NCBI RefSeq assembly: GCF_014898055.3
Contig: NW_023601212.1
Location: forward strand, 31,236,329 to 31,300,328
Direction of reading: 5' to 3'
Source: Talpa occidentalis
Lineage: Eukaryota; Chordata; Mammalia; Eulipotyphla; Talpidae
Length of the DNA stretch: 64,000 nucleotides
Each line of letters begins with the position of its first letter. Within the stretch, counting starts at the first letter, position 1. Shown here one piece after another: positions 1-12,029 of this stretch. Position numbers and translations under genes: made by a program. The notes beneath the pieces were generated by a model. That model searched no databases, was not told the DNA's origin, and saw nothing but the letters and a program-made list of their open reading frames with translations.

Positions 1-880
1 CCCTGGGAAGATTATAAGGCCAACAGGCCTGCAAATTGAGATGATAGTCCTTGGAAACCAAGGTAGGATTAGATAAAAAGCAGCAATGTCATACACAAAT
101 ATTCAAAAGTTTATAGACGTGTGGGCCCCGCGCTCAACATGTGACTCACATCCACAGAGGCAGCGTGGAATTTATGCATGTAGGTTGGCCTCTGAAATTA
201 AGGCTAAAGATGGAAACCAGGGGCTTCTAGCAGATGAAGATCCCATCTGCATTTGGACACAGCAACAAGCAATTAATTTCATTTCCAAATAAGCAGAGAG
301 ATTATCTTGACCTGGCAAAGGAAGCTCCTGCTGGCCAGATTCCCCTCCGCCTGATGGAGCTGGGAGCTACAGATCATTCACTTGAACAGTAAATGTTCTT
401 GGGGGAGAAATTCAAGATAAAGCAAGAAATAATGACCCTCAAGCCACCTGAATTATTATAATCCTAGTATATGTAGTTGTCCATAAAGATAATGGTGAGC
501 TGAGAAAAAAAGCAGAAAGAAAAGAACCCTGAAAAAATACACTAATGTTGGGGATGGAGCAACCTATTTTAAAACCAAGTCCACAAAGGTTGATAATACA
601 CAGACAAATGTTGTCTTATACGTATGACCCAATACCCAGTTGCACATGTGCTTCATTGCTCAATGGACAAGAATTGCATTTCTCCTCAGAGGAGGAGGGC
701 TCAGGGCAGGAAGAGCCATACAGTTTGTCTTCTTTGATTAGTCACTTTGACTCAAGTCTGCTCCTGAAATGTGTGTACTCAATGACCATTCATTAAATGC
801 TCCATGATTGGGACGGAAAGATCTACTGCAAATGAGTCACTGATTCACCGATGTGCAGATGTCAACTGACTCTCATCTAG
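1..880. other. Unannotated unique sequence
   Basis: No repeat family, RNA gene or credible exon recognised. The two ORFs here (68 and 83 codons) have no recognisable motif and no splice or promoter context, so I treat them as chance. Confidence 0.5.
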
Positions 881-884
881 CACA

Positions 885-1010
885 TCTCACTGTGAGCTGC
901 TTGAGGGCAAGGGCTACGTCTATTTCTTCCCACAATCCTCTGCTGCACCTGGCACAGTGCCTTGCACAGAGCAAGTGCTGAGTATCTGATAGGAGACGTA
1001 AATGAAAGTA
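885..1010 (+). repeat. L2 LINE 3'-end fragment
   Basis: The stretch reads like the L2 3' terminus: a 'gagggcaagggctacgtct' segment, then 'ctggcacagtgccttgcacag', then a degenerate 'aagtgctgagtat' end. Diverged, hence old. The following 1.01-1.59 kb holds nothing I can name apart from a possible inverted L2 scrap near 1.18 kb. Confidence 0.6.
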
Positions 1011-1594
1011 GATGTTTGATAATATAATCCATGAAGTCACACAGGAACACATATAGGAGGGTTTGTTCAGGAGGTGATCAATCTTCTGGAGAGGTATCTC
1101 CTTCGTGGCGATGACAAAACGAAGCTATGCACAGACAGATGGGCACAGTTGCTGAGGGGCCCTAGAACTTTATTACTGAGTTCCAGGAGCTCATAGATTG
1201 ATGCAGCATTTAATGGCAATAACAAGTGATATAAAAATGCTCTGTTAATTCTGATCTGTGTGTGCTTCTAGATAAAGAACTCACAAATTTATTTCAGCTG
1301 GTATAAAATCTTGATACAAGGAAATGATAAGTCAGATTGTGTCAAGGAGAAATTGACCGCGTGGGACAGATAGAATCAACATTAAAACAGAAATCGGTAA
1401 GTCCCTGCTGGTTAGCTGGATGCAAAAATAAAGAAAACATAGACTTGACCATCAAAGAATTCACAGTATAGTGGGAGAGAATTAGGGCTCAGAGCTGAGA
1501 CACAGGTATAGGGGGTAAAGAGGAGATTGAAGGGAGATTGGGGAGAGAAGGGGTTGGGGAAACATAAAGAATCTACAGCCTTCTGAAGGCAGAA

Positions 1595-1770
1595 GGCTCA
1601 GGTTTGAATCCAAACTGTGAAGCTCAGTAACTCAGACACTTTGGCAAGTGACCTAGTGGCTCTAAGTCTCACTGTGTAACACCTAAAATAGCATTAATTA
1701 ATCTACTTCATACTTGATATGTATTGAGCAAACAGTGCTTGAGCATGGTCACCCCTCAATAAATCCAAGC
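1595..1770 (+). repeat. MIR SINE, sense
   Basis: Degenerate MIR: 'caggtttgaatccaaactgtg' corresponds to the MIR tRNA-like and core region, followed by 'ggcaagtgacctagtggctct' and an end close to 'cctcaataaatcc'. Ancient and heavily mutated. Confidence 0.55.
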
Positions 1771-1774
1771 TCTT

Positions 1775-3880
1775 TATTTTTTTTTTACAAGAGGCTAGGA
1801 AGGTAACAGAAGGACAAGATGCCCAAAATTCCCATAGACAAAACTGATTAATTATTTTACAGTCCTTCATGAGAATGGGAAATTAGCACTATTATATCCA
1901 TAAATGGTGCTATAAATTGATGATGGTTGTTTACTTAGCTGTCTGCAGTTTTGAGGAAAATTTGAATGTTGTAAATTAAATGCTAGTTCCTTATGGATCT
2001 TTGTGCTAATTCCTGACTCTTATTTTGGTTTTTAAGAAGGCACTGAAGATAATGCAAATGAAGGGTACCTGAACCAGGTGGTTCAGTTATTCAGAAGTGG
2101 TGGCAAGCAGAACTCATCCCAGCAAGGTCTAGAGTGGGGGAGAATTCCCCACATCTCCAGTGGAGACTGCTGCTCACTGAAGACACACCAGCAACCCCTC
2201 TCCTACAGGGACACCAACCCCCAGCTCCTTCATCTTTATTGAATCCATGTAAGATACCTAGGCAACCAGAAATATGGCACTTTCCTTCCCTATAGATTTT
2301 GTGCAGCCTGTGACCACATTCCCCTTTGGCAGATCCTCTTTCTGAAGGTGAGGTGTGAGACAGGAAGAACACACAGCTGTGCTTTCTGATCCCAGATGGA
2401 AATAGTGAAACACCCTAGGCAGGCAGAAAAAAAATATTTTGACTTATGCACAGAGCACACTTTCTCGAGAAGCTATCGGAGAGAAAAAGCAATTTTTCTG
2501 TATGAAATCCATGTCTTCCCTCTACACTTTCTTGTAAGATCCAGCTTTTCCTTGCAACATCAGCCATGCCTAAGGGTGGGCTGGATAAATGTGAGCTGAC
2601 CGCACTGACCAACCCCAGAGCGGCTGTGAAGCAGTTAACACCATTCAGGAGTGCAGCCGAGCCCACAGAATCTTGCTGTCCTTTTAATCCCATGATGATC
2701 TGAGTAGAAAAGCCAATCTTGTCCTGCTGTTTTGATGGCTTCATTTCTTTCCCTCAGTCACTGCAGCAGTGACGTTTCTAAAAGGGACCACCCCCTCCTC
2801 TATGAAACCAACTGCATTGGAATTCTACTAAATGGCACTAAATGTCTTCAAAATCAAAGGGAGAATGTAATTTAAGTGCCACTCGGATCGTCCCACAGTT
2901 TCTCTGTACCCACACGCTAGAACACTGCCTAGTGACAGGTCTATAGTTTAGGGTAACACACAGTGGAGAAAAAATGATGGTTTTTCAACCATGTATTTCA
3001 AGAAATTGACAATTTTAATAGCACAGTTCTAATGGGGAATCATCCAGATTTTTCCTCCCCTTTAGGTTGAAACATCAGTAGGATGTGAGAAAGCAAGGTA
3101 TTTGTAAAGAAATTAGCATCTATCTTCTTTCCAGAAATGGAGAGTCACATTGCAAAAGGAGAACAAATAACAGCATTGGGAGAACTCAGTATAAGAACTG
3201 AGTTAAGAAATTTTGGCTGGGGCGGGGGAGAAAATCACACTTCCCTGCCCAACGTACTGCTTTGATCTGAAATATTTCATATTCCATATATAGCGCGTAG
3301 CCTACAGTATCATTATCCGAACTTAAGAAGAACCAAGCAAATGAGTGGAGATCAGAAGAGAGTTACCAAAAGGCAGTTATCTAATAAAAATTTAGTGAGC
3401 TTTTACTATGTACCGGCATATCCACTTGGCTAGTGGACATTTCTCTCGGGGATCTCACATGTTACTGAAAGAATTCAATATAACAGCAAATGCACAGAGC
3501 ACAATCTGGAAAAATATGTAGGCGCTTATGAAGAGGTATCTACCCATCATGAAGAGGTGAGGATTTGACCAGTGAAAGAAGAAAAGGGCTGTGAAAATCT
3601 ATGATTAAGGAATGGTCTACTAGTGATACCTATGATGTCTCTATCTCCATAAAATTAAAGAGGCTAAAAATCTCCAAGGTTAATAGAAGGAATAACTTCC
3701 TGATGGTGAAAGTTGTTTCAAAATGGGCAGAGTTACAAAAAGTTACCACAAAACTGGCTTCCCCACATTTGTCACAGTTATTTTAAGAACAGCAAATGGC
3801 CTTTCAAAGTCTTGTCAATATCTTGCCTTTGTGGTCTGGGACTAAGTGTAATTAGGAGTGGATTGAGGAAAGTGTTGTCT
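1775..3880. other. Unannotated unique sequence
   Basis: About 2.1 kb with no repeat I can name. ORFs on both strands around 2.1-2.75 kb overlap one another in different frames and show no domain. A short T-run lies at about 1774-1790. Confidence 0.45.
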
Positions 3881-3884
3881 ATAC

Positions 3885-5240
3885 TCTCCATCTCTCCCCT
3901 TTTCACCTTCCATTCCTTTCTCAACCCAACTACAATTGAGCTTTGAAATCCATCCATTCCAACAAAACAGCTGTTATCAAGGTCATCAACTTCTCCATCT
4001 TGCCAAATTGCCAAAAGTCATTTCACTCTTCCCATTGTATTTCTTTCTTCTTAGCAGCATTTAAAAGAAATACTTTCCTCTTCAACCTTCTGTGACACTA
4101 GGTACCCTCCTGTTTGTTTGCTCATTTGCTTATTATCTTCTAGGCAGTTGCTCTTGTTGGTAACCTTTGCCTCTCCTCTGCCTGACGCTAGAAGGAGTTC
4201 CCAGGCTCTCTCTTTGGTCCTCAACTCTGTCTTCACAGTCTCACCTAGGATGGCCTCATGAAACCCCGTGGTTTTAAATGTCATCTATATTGATATCCTC
4301 AGTCCAGCTCATTTTCTAGAGCACAAATTCATAAATCTAAACGTCTACTTAAATTCAGTAAGCTTCTCAAACTACACACACACGGAGAGTCATGGCATGC
4401 CACACCCCTCTCTCATATATACTTCCTTCCTTTAGAAGCTTCTTTCATAGCAAGTCACCACCATCTACCAATCTACAAATCAGCTTTCATTTCTCCCTTC
4501 CCCTCTTATCCTATACTTTAATCCATTGATTAGTCTTCTTTGTTCTATCTCCCACCAATAACTCAAGTTTTCATCTTCTTCTGTTTTCATTGAGACCACC
4601 TGGATTGTGCACCTGTCTCTCACCTGGATAACTGCAACAGCCTTCTAACCCATCTCCTGTTTTCTCTCCTGCAATCCATTCTCCACTTATCAGTCAGGAT
4701 AATTTTAACATTCGAATCAGATCATTTCACTTGGGTGAAACTTTCAAAATCTTACCACCAAATTTAGACTCTTACTACTGAATTTAGGAGGAACTTCAAG
4801 ATTCTCACTATACCTATAAGACCTATGTCAGTTTGGGGGTTCCAGTTCCTAATTTTTCACTACCACCATGTTGCCAGATCACTCAATTTCTTTCTATTTC
4901 TGCCAAACAGGCAGTGCTCATTGCTGCCCTTGTCTTTTGTACCTGCCCTCTTGTCTATCAGGAATGTTCTCCCCCTGGATTGTGAAGTCTTTGTCTTCTT
5001 ATAATAGCCTTCACTGAGCATTCTCTGAAGCCAGTGACTTTATACCATTACTTGTTTCATACAAAGAACATATTTATGTATTGTGCATGTTTATCATGTG
5101 TTTTTTAATCAGAAATGGGGAATCTCAGTGAGGATAAGGACTTTTTCCCCTTCATTTTCATATGTGTATACATAACACATACAGTACATGAACTAGCAGG
5201 TAGTTAAAATTATTGAATAAATGAATGAGTGAGTGAATGA
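3885..5240 (+). repeat. L2 LINE, long 3' portion, sense
   Basis: Reads collinearly with the C-terminal reverse transcriptase region and 3' end of L2. In order it shows a pyrimidine-rich 'ttctcaacccaactacaattg' block, 'ggtcatcaacttctccatc', 'tttaaatgtcatctatattg', 'cacctggataactgcaacag', 'tcagatcatttcacttgggtg', and a terminal 'ttgaataaatgaatgag'. The frame is destroyed by many stops and indels. It is one of the longest L2 remnants in the window and no ORF survives in it. Confidence 0.75.
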
Positions 5241-5339
5241 ATGAGGTTTCCCTGGACACCAGAGTAATAAGAGGTTAAGGACTAGCAGAGTAAGTTTCCA
5301 CTTTTATCCTCAAAAGTAACATTTCTAAGGACTTAGACA

Positions 5340-5540
5340 GGTAACACCAAAGCACTGGATTTGGAATCAGTGGATTTAGGTTCATATCAAAATGTTTGAG
5401 TTGGGGAAAGCATCAGTCAGTAGTCTCACCTAAATGAGAATAATAAGTGCTATAGTTAGTTACCATGATGATTAAATGTGATAATCACTGCCAGTCTCTA
5501 AGTCACAATTAGATGTTCAATAACTGTTGTGTCATTTATA
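5340..5540 (+). repeat. MIR SINE, sense
   Basis: 'ggatttggaatcagtggattt', then 'ctcacctaaatgagaataat', then 'gatgattaaatgtgataat', ending near 'gttcaataactgttg', in MIR order. Confidence 0.6.
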
Positions 5541-6335
5541 GGCTGTATGCCTAAGTATCTCTTTCCTTATTAAAACATTTTCAAAGGTAGAGGCTTCAGT
5601 CCCTTCCCTAGAATCTGCCTCAGAATCCTGTCTATTCAAAAGATTCTTCCATTTTACTGTAAGCCCCCATTTTGGCCAGCCCTCATTAGGGATGGAAGGG
5701 AGCATCTGGTTTGACTGCATATTTTAAGTGCTTAGTCTCCATGTTGATGGGGGCTGCAAAAACAGATGATGGGGAAGAAATCAGTCTGTGCAAATCCTCT
5801 GGTCCCAGCTCTCCAAGGAAATCAGTGAGCTCACTGTCATCTGCTCTGCCACTATCCTCTAACTGGTAAGACCCTCACTTGGCAAGCAGGAACCTGCTCT
5901 CTGCTTCCAGCCACTCTGCCACTAAGCCAGAGTCTTTCTAGATTGACTTTATCCCAGGGCATAACAGGGATACAAACTTTTGGATGATGTAGATAAAACA
6001 AAATTGGAGGCTTCATGCCTGCTGTTCCCTCAACTTTCCTGGAAATAGCCTAGGAAGGTTCAGACTCTGATAAGTTTACCTTTCTGGTGGACATGGTGGC
6101 TTAGATGTCATCCTCCATCCCACCATAATAAAAGAAAAAACAATTGTAAGATTCCTGTCTATTTTCCATAGGTTATGCAAACATATTGTCTCCTTTTTTT
6201 TGCAGTATGTGAGCAAAGTCTTGCTCTACTGCACCCCAAAATTGTTTTCAAAATCTGTGCCTGCAATTTCTTTGTAGTGTTCCAGATTTAGGTCTGTAGG
6301 ACTCATAGGCCATTTTTCTACAATTTAAGCTATAT
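5541..6335. other. Unannotated unique sequence
   Basis: Nothing recognised. A 62-codon minus-strand ORF at 5532-5720 has no motif. Confidence 0.45.
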
Positions 6336-6336
6336 A

Positions 6337-6395
6337 ATGGATGGATGGATGGATGGATGGATGGATGGATGGATGGATGGACGGACAGACAGATG
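6337..6395 (+). repeat. (ATGG)n microsatellite
   Basis: About eleven uninterrupted ATGG units, then decaying into ACGG, ACAG and ATGG variants. Both ORFs over this point (6248-6436 minus, 6345-6620 plus) owe their repeated Ser-Ile-His-Pro or Met-Asp-Gly-Trp residues to it and are not genes. A tract this long without interruption is likely to vary in length between individuals. Confidence 0.95.
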
Positions 6396-6451
6396 GATAT
6401 AGAGCTAGATAGATCTCCTGTTTGTGCTACTGCCATTCACTTACCAAACAG

Positions 6452-6576
6452 TGATGGTGTTGGTGATGGTGAGGGTGAGGGTGGTGCTAATGATGGTAGT
6501 AGTGGTACTGGCAGTGATGTGATCGTGGTGGTGACAGTGGTCATGGTGCCAGTGGCAGCAGTGATGATGATAAAGG
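6452..6576 (+). repeat. Degenerate GTGATG/GGTGGT triplet-rich tract
   Basis: Imperfect run of GTG, GAT and GGT triplets with a strong purine/GT skew, lying 60 bp after the ATGG array. It makes the local ORFs Gly/Asp/Val-rich on the plus strand and Thr/Pro/Ser-rich on the minus strand. Confidence 0.75.
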
Positions 6577-6624
6577 GAAAAAGAAAGGAAGAATGGGCAC
6601 ATACAGAATGGTTATTATAAAGCA

Positions 6625-6775
6625 TTATTCTTATAACTCTGTGAAGGAGTAATTATTTTCAGTTTATAGCTAAAACAGAAGCACAGAACTGGACTCCATT
6701 TAACTGGTTCCAATGCACATAACCTAACTCCAGGATACTAGCTCTCTTGACTCACAGACTATTTTAACTTTGGTA
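6625..6775 (-). repeat. MIR SINE, antisense
   Basis: Antisense MIR order: 'ctctgtgaaggagtaattatt', 'cagtttatagctaaaacagaag', then a tail around 'actagctctcttgactcaca'. Diverged. Confidence 0.5.
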
Positions 6776-7695
6776 TCTTTTATAAGTACCTCTATTATCC
6801 CATTTATTAACTGGGAGTAGTAATACCTACCATCCCCTATTTGCAATATCTTTCTAGGTACCGAATATTTTGAGAATTATAGAAGGAAGATACATCGTAA
6901 GTAGGGAGTGTTACTAAGGTTCAACACACTCTTCTAAAGCCAGGGTCAGAATGACATGCCAGGCATAGTCACAGAAGGAAAGTTACTCAATTCAAGAAGT
7001 TGACTTTGTAAATGCTCTAGAAATAAAAATGACTTGACATGAACTCAGAATGTGGATGTAGAAAGACAATTTACAAATAAGTATTTTAAAAGTTTACATT
7101 TCTGGGCATTTTTGAAGGAAAATGAAAATGATCTCAAATGAGGTACAGAAGAACACAAATGAAATGGAGTTGAAAGAAAATGACTAGCCAATAAATTGTA
7201 CAAATATCTTACCAGTCTTTTGATTTTCATTTACCTATAAGGGAAAGGTCATAAGGTTTATCCTGCCTAACTAAGGTAATAAGTGCTTAACAAAAGGTTA
7301 AGGGCTTTCAGTTAACTGACTGAGAGTTCTACAAATTCAAAGTCAATGCCAATGACTTTTCAAATTAGGTCTAATAGCAGCTGCCCACATGGAATAGATT
7401 TGGAAGCTTCAGTCCATTTTCTAATTGACCGAACAAAATGAGGTCTCTGTTGTAGCTCATCCTTCTAGTATTTCCTGTTTCTCTGTTCCATAGTAACTGT
7501 TAATGGAGTTAACCAATTTTAACCACATATTTTAACCATAATTTAAGTCTAGCTGGCCAAATCAAAGAGCACAGGGTTAGGAGTGGAAAATCTAGGCGAA
7601 TACCTTCAAGTTGCCCATGAACTAAATTCCTAACTATGTATTGGCATTACCAAAATACAGTTGGAAAGAAACTCCCAGGCCATTTGGAGAAAAGC
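6776..7695. other. Unannotated unique sequence
   Basis: AT-rich; nothing recognised. The 61-codon minus ORF at 7045-7230 has no supporting feature. Confidence 0.45.
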
Positions 7696-7699
7696 CAGC

Positions 7700-7815
7700 A
7701 CACAAATAAAGGACTGAAATTCTGTGGAAATGAGTAGGGGGCACAGCCAGGTCTGCAGCACCAGCCCTCCTAACTCCGAGTCCAATGCTCTTCCTACTCA
7801 CTGCGTGATTTCAGT
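7700..7815 (-). repeat. MIR-like fragment, antisense
   Basis: 'gcacagccaggtctgcagcac' and 'ccgagtccaatgctcttcct' match the antisense MIR head ('...tccaatgctcttaaccac'). Confidence 0.5.
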
Positions 7816-8685
7816 GGTTACTCTTAGCTCCAGGAGTCTAAGAAATATTTGAAGTGGCTCAATCTGCCTCCTGAAAAACATGGCAGCTGATAAAAGGATC
7901 TTAAGTGGCTACCTCTTCTGTCATTTAAAATAAACTTCAGTCAAATTCAGTACAGGTCCCAAAAGGTTACAGAAGTGAAGTCTACCACTTACAGGATTCC
8001 TGGTTGTGAACATGGGACCTGATTGGCTCTGCTAATCAGCTTCCCTCTTTTCCCAGTATTAAAAGAAGGTCTAGAGGGATTTAAACAGAGTAGGCATCCA
8101 GTGTAACCTAGGTGATTTTGGCAGCAAGTAAAGAAAATCTCTGAAGCCTTCAAAAAGCTGGTGAAGGGAGAGGCTCAGATGTAGACCTAGGCAAAAAGCA
8201 AGCTGTTAGTAAAGACAGAAAATGATTGGGGCAAGCTGGAATTTCTTCTCCAGCCAGTGTTTAAGAAATAGTTTATGGTGTGATTCTTCAGGGAGCTGTC
8301 TCTGTCTCTATCAACACTATGATGGTGATTGTATTAAGAATGTAAGTGGACAGCTTTCAAATGCTGGGGCTGGGGCACAGCCCTAACAGCTAGTTATAGG
8401 TGAAGAGTGTTTTGTATTTTGTGGTTATGTTCCACAGTTTATGCTCTAAGATACTGAATTTTCAAATATAACAATGACATTGCAACAAAGCCCCTGCTCA
8501 TGTTTAAACAAAAGAAACAGACTGAAGAGCCTGTACTATTGCCTGTCAACATCTGGTTGAGCCCCATCTCTCTACTCCTCTGACCAGGTGAAGAAGTGGA
8601 CTCAGTGGGCTTTTAGGTGACATGTCACAGAGGGTCTCAAGAGCTTGTACTCTCCCTCTATTGCTTTTCCATGTTTAACTCAAGC
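7816..8685. other. Unannotated unique sequence
   Basis: No repeat, RNA gene or exon recognised. Confidence 0.45.
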
Positions 8686-8689
8686 CAAT

Positions 8690-8815
8690 TAAGCCCTGAA
8701 CTATCATTAATTGTCAAACTAGCACTTTTAGACTTGTGAAAACCCATCTGGCCATCACCTTTAAATTAGCCTTCAGCCCCTCCAAATAGCTTTAATTAAA
8801 GTCATGGCTGTTGTG
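8690..8815. promoter_or_regulatory. Possible conserved non-coding element
   Basis: Repeat-free, with clustered homeodomain-type ATTA/TAAT cores (caattaag, cattaattg, aaattag, tttaattaaag) within about 120 bp and few simple-sequence runs. This composition is typical of conserved enhancers near developmental genes, but conservation itself cannot be seen from one sequence. Confidence 0.3.
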
Positions 8816-9305
8816 GAATCTGTCCAGGTTTTGTTTGTGGTTACAAATTCAGAGTGTCACAGGTGTGGCAGGAACAGGACACATATTAATTCTGGAACCT
8901 CAAGGTCTTATACAGGTCAGGTTCAGATATTTTTTTAATGAATGCCCTTGTAAACAGCGCACTGGGCCGCCCTGGCAGACAGTTCATCTCAAAGAGTCTC
9001 CTGCAAAAAGAATCCATGAACTTCCTTGTGAACTCAGAAACTGGTTCTACGAAAACTAGACCACCAGCTAAATCTACTGAAGACAAAAGGTGCCCTATGA
9101 CCAGACAGAGATAATTGAGAAATTTAGGTTATAACTTAAATTGTCATTGGAGAGTTTGCTTTCAGAAAGGGATAGAAACCCACATTTCATAGTGTCCTAT
9201 CACCAGCTTGGAATAGAAAAGCCTAAATAACAACTGTGTCATGTATTACACACAATCTCAGTAAAAGTCACTGCTAGGAAAACAATTATCTCAGATGAGT
9301 CTCTC
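8816..9305. other. Unannotated unique sequence
   Basis: Two ORFs overlap on opposite strands (8811-9059 plus, 8886-9086 minus). Neither has a recognisable domain and the opposite-strand pairing argues for chance. Confidence 0.45.
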
Positions 9306-9309
9306 AGGA

Positions 9310-9785
9310 GAGAGTGGACCCAACACATGTTGATCTGGATTCACACCAGGTTCTCCTGCTCAGTGGCTGTCTAACTCTAGTAAAATTACATAACATCTCT
9401 CAGACTTTGTTGTCCATCTATAGAATGTAAACAATAGGGCCTCCCTGGTGGCGCAGGTGTTAAAGACAGCGCTATCAAGGTAGTGCCAGCCACTGCAGCA
9501 CGAGTTCGATCCCCCCGCCAGGAGCAACCCACAATGGCACAGCAGACCTCTCCTGTCTCACCCACTCTCCCCTCAGCAGTGTATTTCAGCAGATCTGCCT
9601 GTTCTGCTCCCCACTCTGTCTCTGGTGAATCCCCTCACCACCACCCCCACCTCTGGTGTGCACCCCAGTTCTTGTATGCATAAATAAATCTTTAAAAAAG
9701 AATGTAAACAATAACCCCTTTCCTCCATAGGGTTATGGTGAGAGTAATATACAGGAAATCACAGCAGGCCCCTGGCATAAGTAAG
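9310..9785 (+). repeat. MIR SINE, sense, split by a younger SINE
   Basis: The 5' half ('gatctggattcacaccaggt', 'gtccatctatagaatgtaaa') stops at about 9436. The 3' half ('tccatagggttatggtgaga', 'cccctggcataagtaagtga') resumes at about 9714. The gap is exactly the SINE at 9437-9699 with its duplicated target. Confidence 0.7.
9437..9699 (+). mobile_element. tRNA-derived SINE (older subfamily)
   Basis: Starts GGGCCTCCCTGGTGGCGCAG, with a B box near 'gagttcgatcc'. The body reads 'cagcagtgtatttcagcaga', and the 3' end is 'cttgtatgcataaataaatc' plus an A tail. Perfect 14-bp target duplication GAATGTAAACAATA at 9423-9436 and 9700-9713. Belongs to the 'tatttcag' subfamily. The 66-codon ORF at 9483-9683 is an artefact of the element. 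Confidence 0.95.
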
Positions 9786-10019
9786 TGAATGGCAAAGCAT
9801 GGTTTTTTAAGAAGTGTGCGGGACAGGGAGTCTCCCAGTTGGGTTCATGCAGCAGCCCCCAGGGTCTTAAGGACATCAGTGGGTCTGCTGCCCTGTTCTC
9901 ACAGCACCTTATCCTCATTTCTCTTCAAATCAAATCTCAATTCTCATCTTTTTTTCTTCGACAAGAAGAATACTGAGATCTTATGAGGATCCATAACTGT
10001 TTTCCAAATCAAAATGTGG

Positions 10020-10735
10020 CCTTTGCTTAATTCATCTTCTGTGTTTACTCTAGTAAATAATTTTTCTCCTCCATTTGAAAGGAATAAACATTCTGCTCTG
10101 AATTCTTTTCTGTCTCCTCCATCAATATATTCTTCCATCAAATCTAAGGACTCTTTGGAATCTTCTTTTCACTTACCTTCTTCCTGCCAGATTACAAACA
10201 CACTCAACCCAACACCCAAATGGGAATCAAAATCAATACCAAACTGAAGACCCTACCCCCTCTAAGCTGCCTCCTCTTCACTCTCCATCCCTTCACTGCC
10301 AAATTCTTGGAAAAGAAATCAGTACCCTCTAGCCTCAGTACACCTAGCCTGCTGCATGATACAGTCACACAAATACTTTCTCCTATTTCCCAGCCTTTGC
10401 TGGATCATTCTCATCTCAGACAATAGCAATATCATCTTTGTAGTTTCCCCAAATGAAAACAGATTTTACTTTCCCTCTCCTTCATTTTCCAACTGAGGAA
10501 CTGCGTGATTAAATGATAAATGAGTCAAGCGAATGCACATTATGTTGATCTATACCTGTACTCCACCACACCCTAAATACTCAGGATCTTTATTGCACTG
10601 TCTGGAAATAATCTGTTCTGGTTCTGTTGCCCCTAGTGAACTGGAGAGGTCTGAGAAGGCAGGAATTCCTTCATTTTGCATTCTGAGCACTTACTATGGG
10701 CTTTGACTAGATGCTCAATCATGTCAATTTAGCTT
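10020..10735 (+). repeat. L2 LINE fragment, sense
   Basis: 'cctcttcactctccatccct', 'aattcttggaaaagaaatcag' and the pyrimidine-rich stretch match the L2 reverse transcriptase region. A 3'-end-like 'ggcaggaattccttcatttt' and 'gatgctcaatc' close it. Internal deletions are likely. The three overlapping ORFs at 9.8-10.4 kb lie in or beside it. Confidence 0.6.
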
Positions 10736-10844
10736 CTGAGTGACCAAAACATTTATTGCTCTTCACTCCCCCCACTATCTTGGTTTAGGGCCTTATCATC
10801 TCTCATCTGTGCTATTGAATGATCCTCTCATTTACTCATCATTA

Positions 10845-11340
10845 TTTTAGATGATTCATTCATTCAACAAATCTATTGATTATCTTTCTGTGCTGGCCCT
10901 TATTCTGGGTACTGGCAAAAAAACAAAGAGAAATTTTCCACTCTCCTGTAGCTTATAGGTTAGTTGAGAGAACAAAAACCAGATAAGGGCCAAATACACA
11001 GGAGTGGCTCTGAGTGCTGAGGGCTCTGAGCACAGCACAGGAGGGTAAGCTCACACAGGCTGATGGGCAGCACTGTAGGGACAAGTGGTCAGGAAAGGCT
11101 TCCTGGCTCTTTGGCCTTTGAGCAGGACCTGAATGGAGGGAATGTGTCATCCAGAAGGCTGCTAGGAAATCACTCGACATGGAAAAAACAGCAAGGGCAG
11201 AGCCCCAGGAGTGATGCTTGGTGGGCTTAGAAACAGCAGGGCAATCAGTGTGGCTGGGGTGCTAGGGTATTGGGGAGTCTGGGAGGCCATGGCCAGAATG
11301 CTGAAGTTAATTCTGAATTATAGAGAAATTATCAGGGAAA
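10845..11340 (-). repeat. L2 LINE 3' end, antisense
   Basis: Classic antisense L2 start 'attcattcattcaacaaat', then 'ctgggtactggcaaaaaaac', 'aaaggcttcctggct', 'ctttgagcaggacctgaatgg', 'cagcaagggcagag' and 'cagtgtggctggggtgctagg'. Order and spacing agree with L2a read backwards. The minus ORF at 10953-11180 runs through it and is not a gene. Confidence 0.8.
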
Positions 11341-11359
11341 TTTAAAAAGGGACCTTAAC

Positions 11360-12000
11360 TTACAACCGCAAACACAGCTCTGATCACATTTTCCCCTATT
11401 TTTTTTTTTTTTTAAATTTGCTTACTATTGGGCCTCCCCTGGTAGCGCAGCAGTTGAGCGCTGGACTGCAAAGCTGCCCGCAGCCTCTGCAACACCAGTT
11501 CGATCCCCAGCCGCCAGGAGAGGGTCCCACATGGCGCGACAGACCTCTCCTGCAGCCTGCTGCTCCCCTCAGCAGTGTACTTCGGTCCTTCTGCCTGCTC
11601 TGCTCCTCACTCTGGCTCTGGTGAATTCTCTCACCCTCCCGCGCTTCTGACTGTACCCAGTGCATGTATAAATAAATAAATAAATCTTTAAAAATAAATA
11701 AAGAAATAAATTTGCTTGCTATTTTCCTTAAAATAAACTCCAAATGCCTTTGCTTGAAATTTGAATTTCTTCATGATCTACACTTTTATATCCCCTTCTC
11801 CCACTTTATCTCCTGACTTCCTAGTCAAGCCAAGCTTTTGGATGTCTGTCCCTATGGCTGAGCTGAGGTATGGTGTTCCTGCCATCAGGACTCCCTTTCT
11901 CTCTCTGTGAGAATTGTTCATATCCATCAGGATGCCACTTAGTAAGTGATGTCTCCTTGGAAGTGAAGCCCCAGAGCATGGCCTTGATGACCATGTGTGG
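11360..12000 (+). repeat. L2 LINE fragment, sense, split by a SINE
   Basis: 'cagctctgatcacattttcc' before, and 'cttcatgatctacactttta', 'ccacttagtaagtgatgtctc' after, follow the L2 order around the SINE at 11430-11707. Divergence makes the downstream limit approximate. Confidence 0.5.
11430..11707 (+). mobile_element. tRNA-derived SINE (younger subfamily)
   Basis: A box near 'tagcgcagcagttgagcgc', B box 'agttcgatccc', body 'cagcagtgtacttcggtcct', 3' end 'gcgcttctgactgtacccag' followed by (AAAT)n. 16-bp target duplication AAATTTGCTTACTATT at 11414-11429, with one mismatch in the copy at 11708-11723. The 115-codon minus ORF over it is read through the element. Confidence 0.95.
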
Positions 12001-12029
12001 CTAGTCATCATATCAGCCACTGTAATGCA

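Noticed and set aside
6248..6620. Repetitive ORFs with His-Pro-Ser-Ile or Met-Asp-Gly-Trp repeats
   Set aside because: Produced by the (ATGG)n microsatellite.
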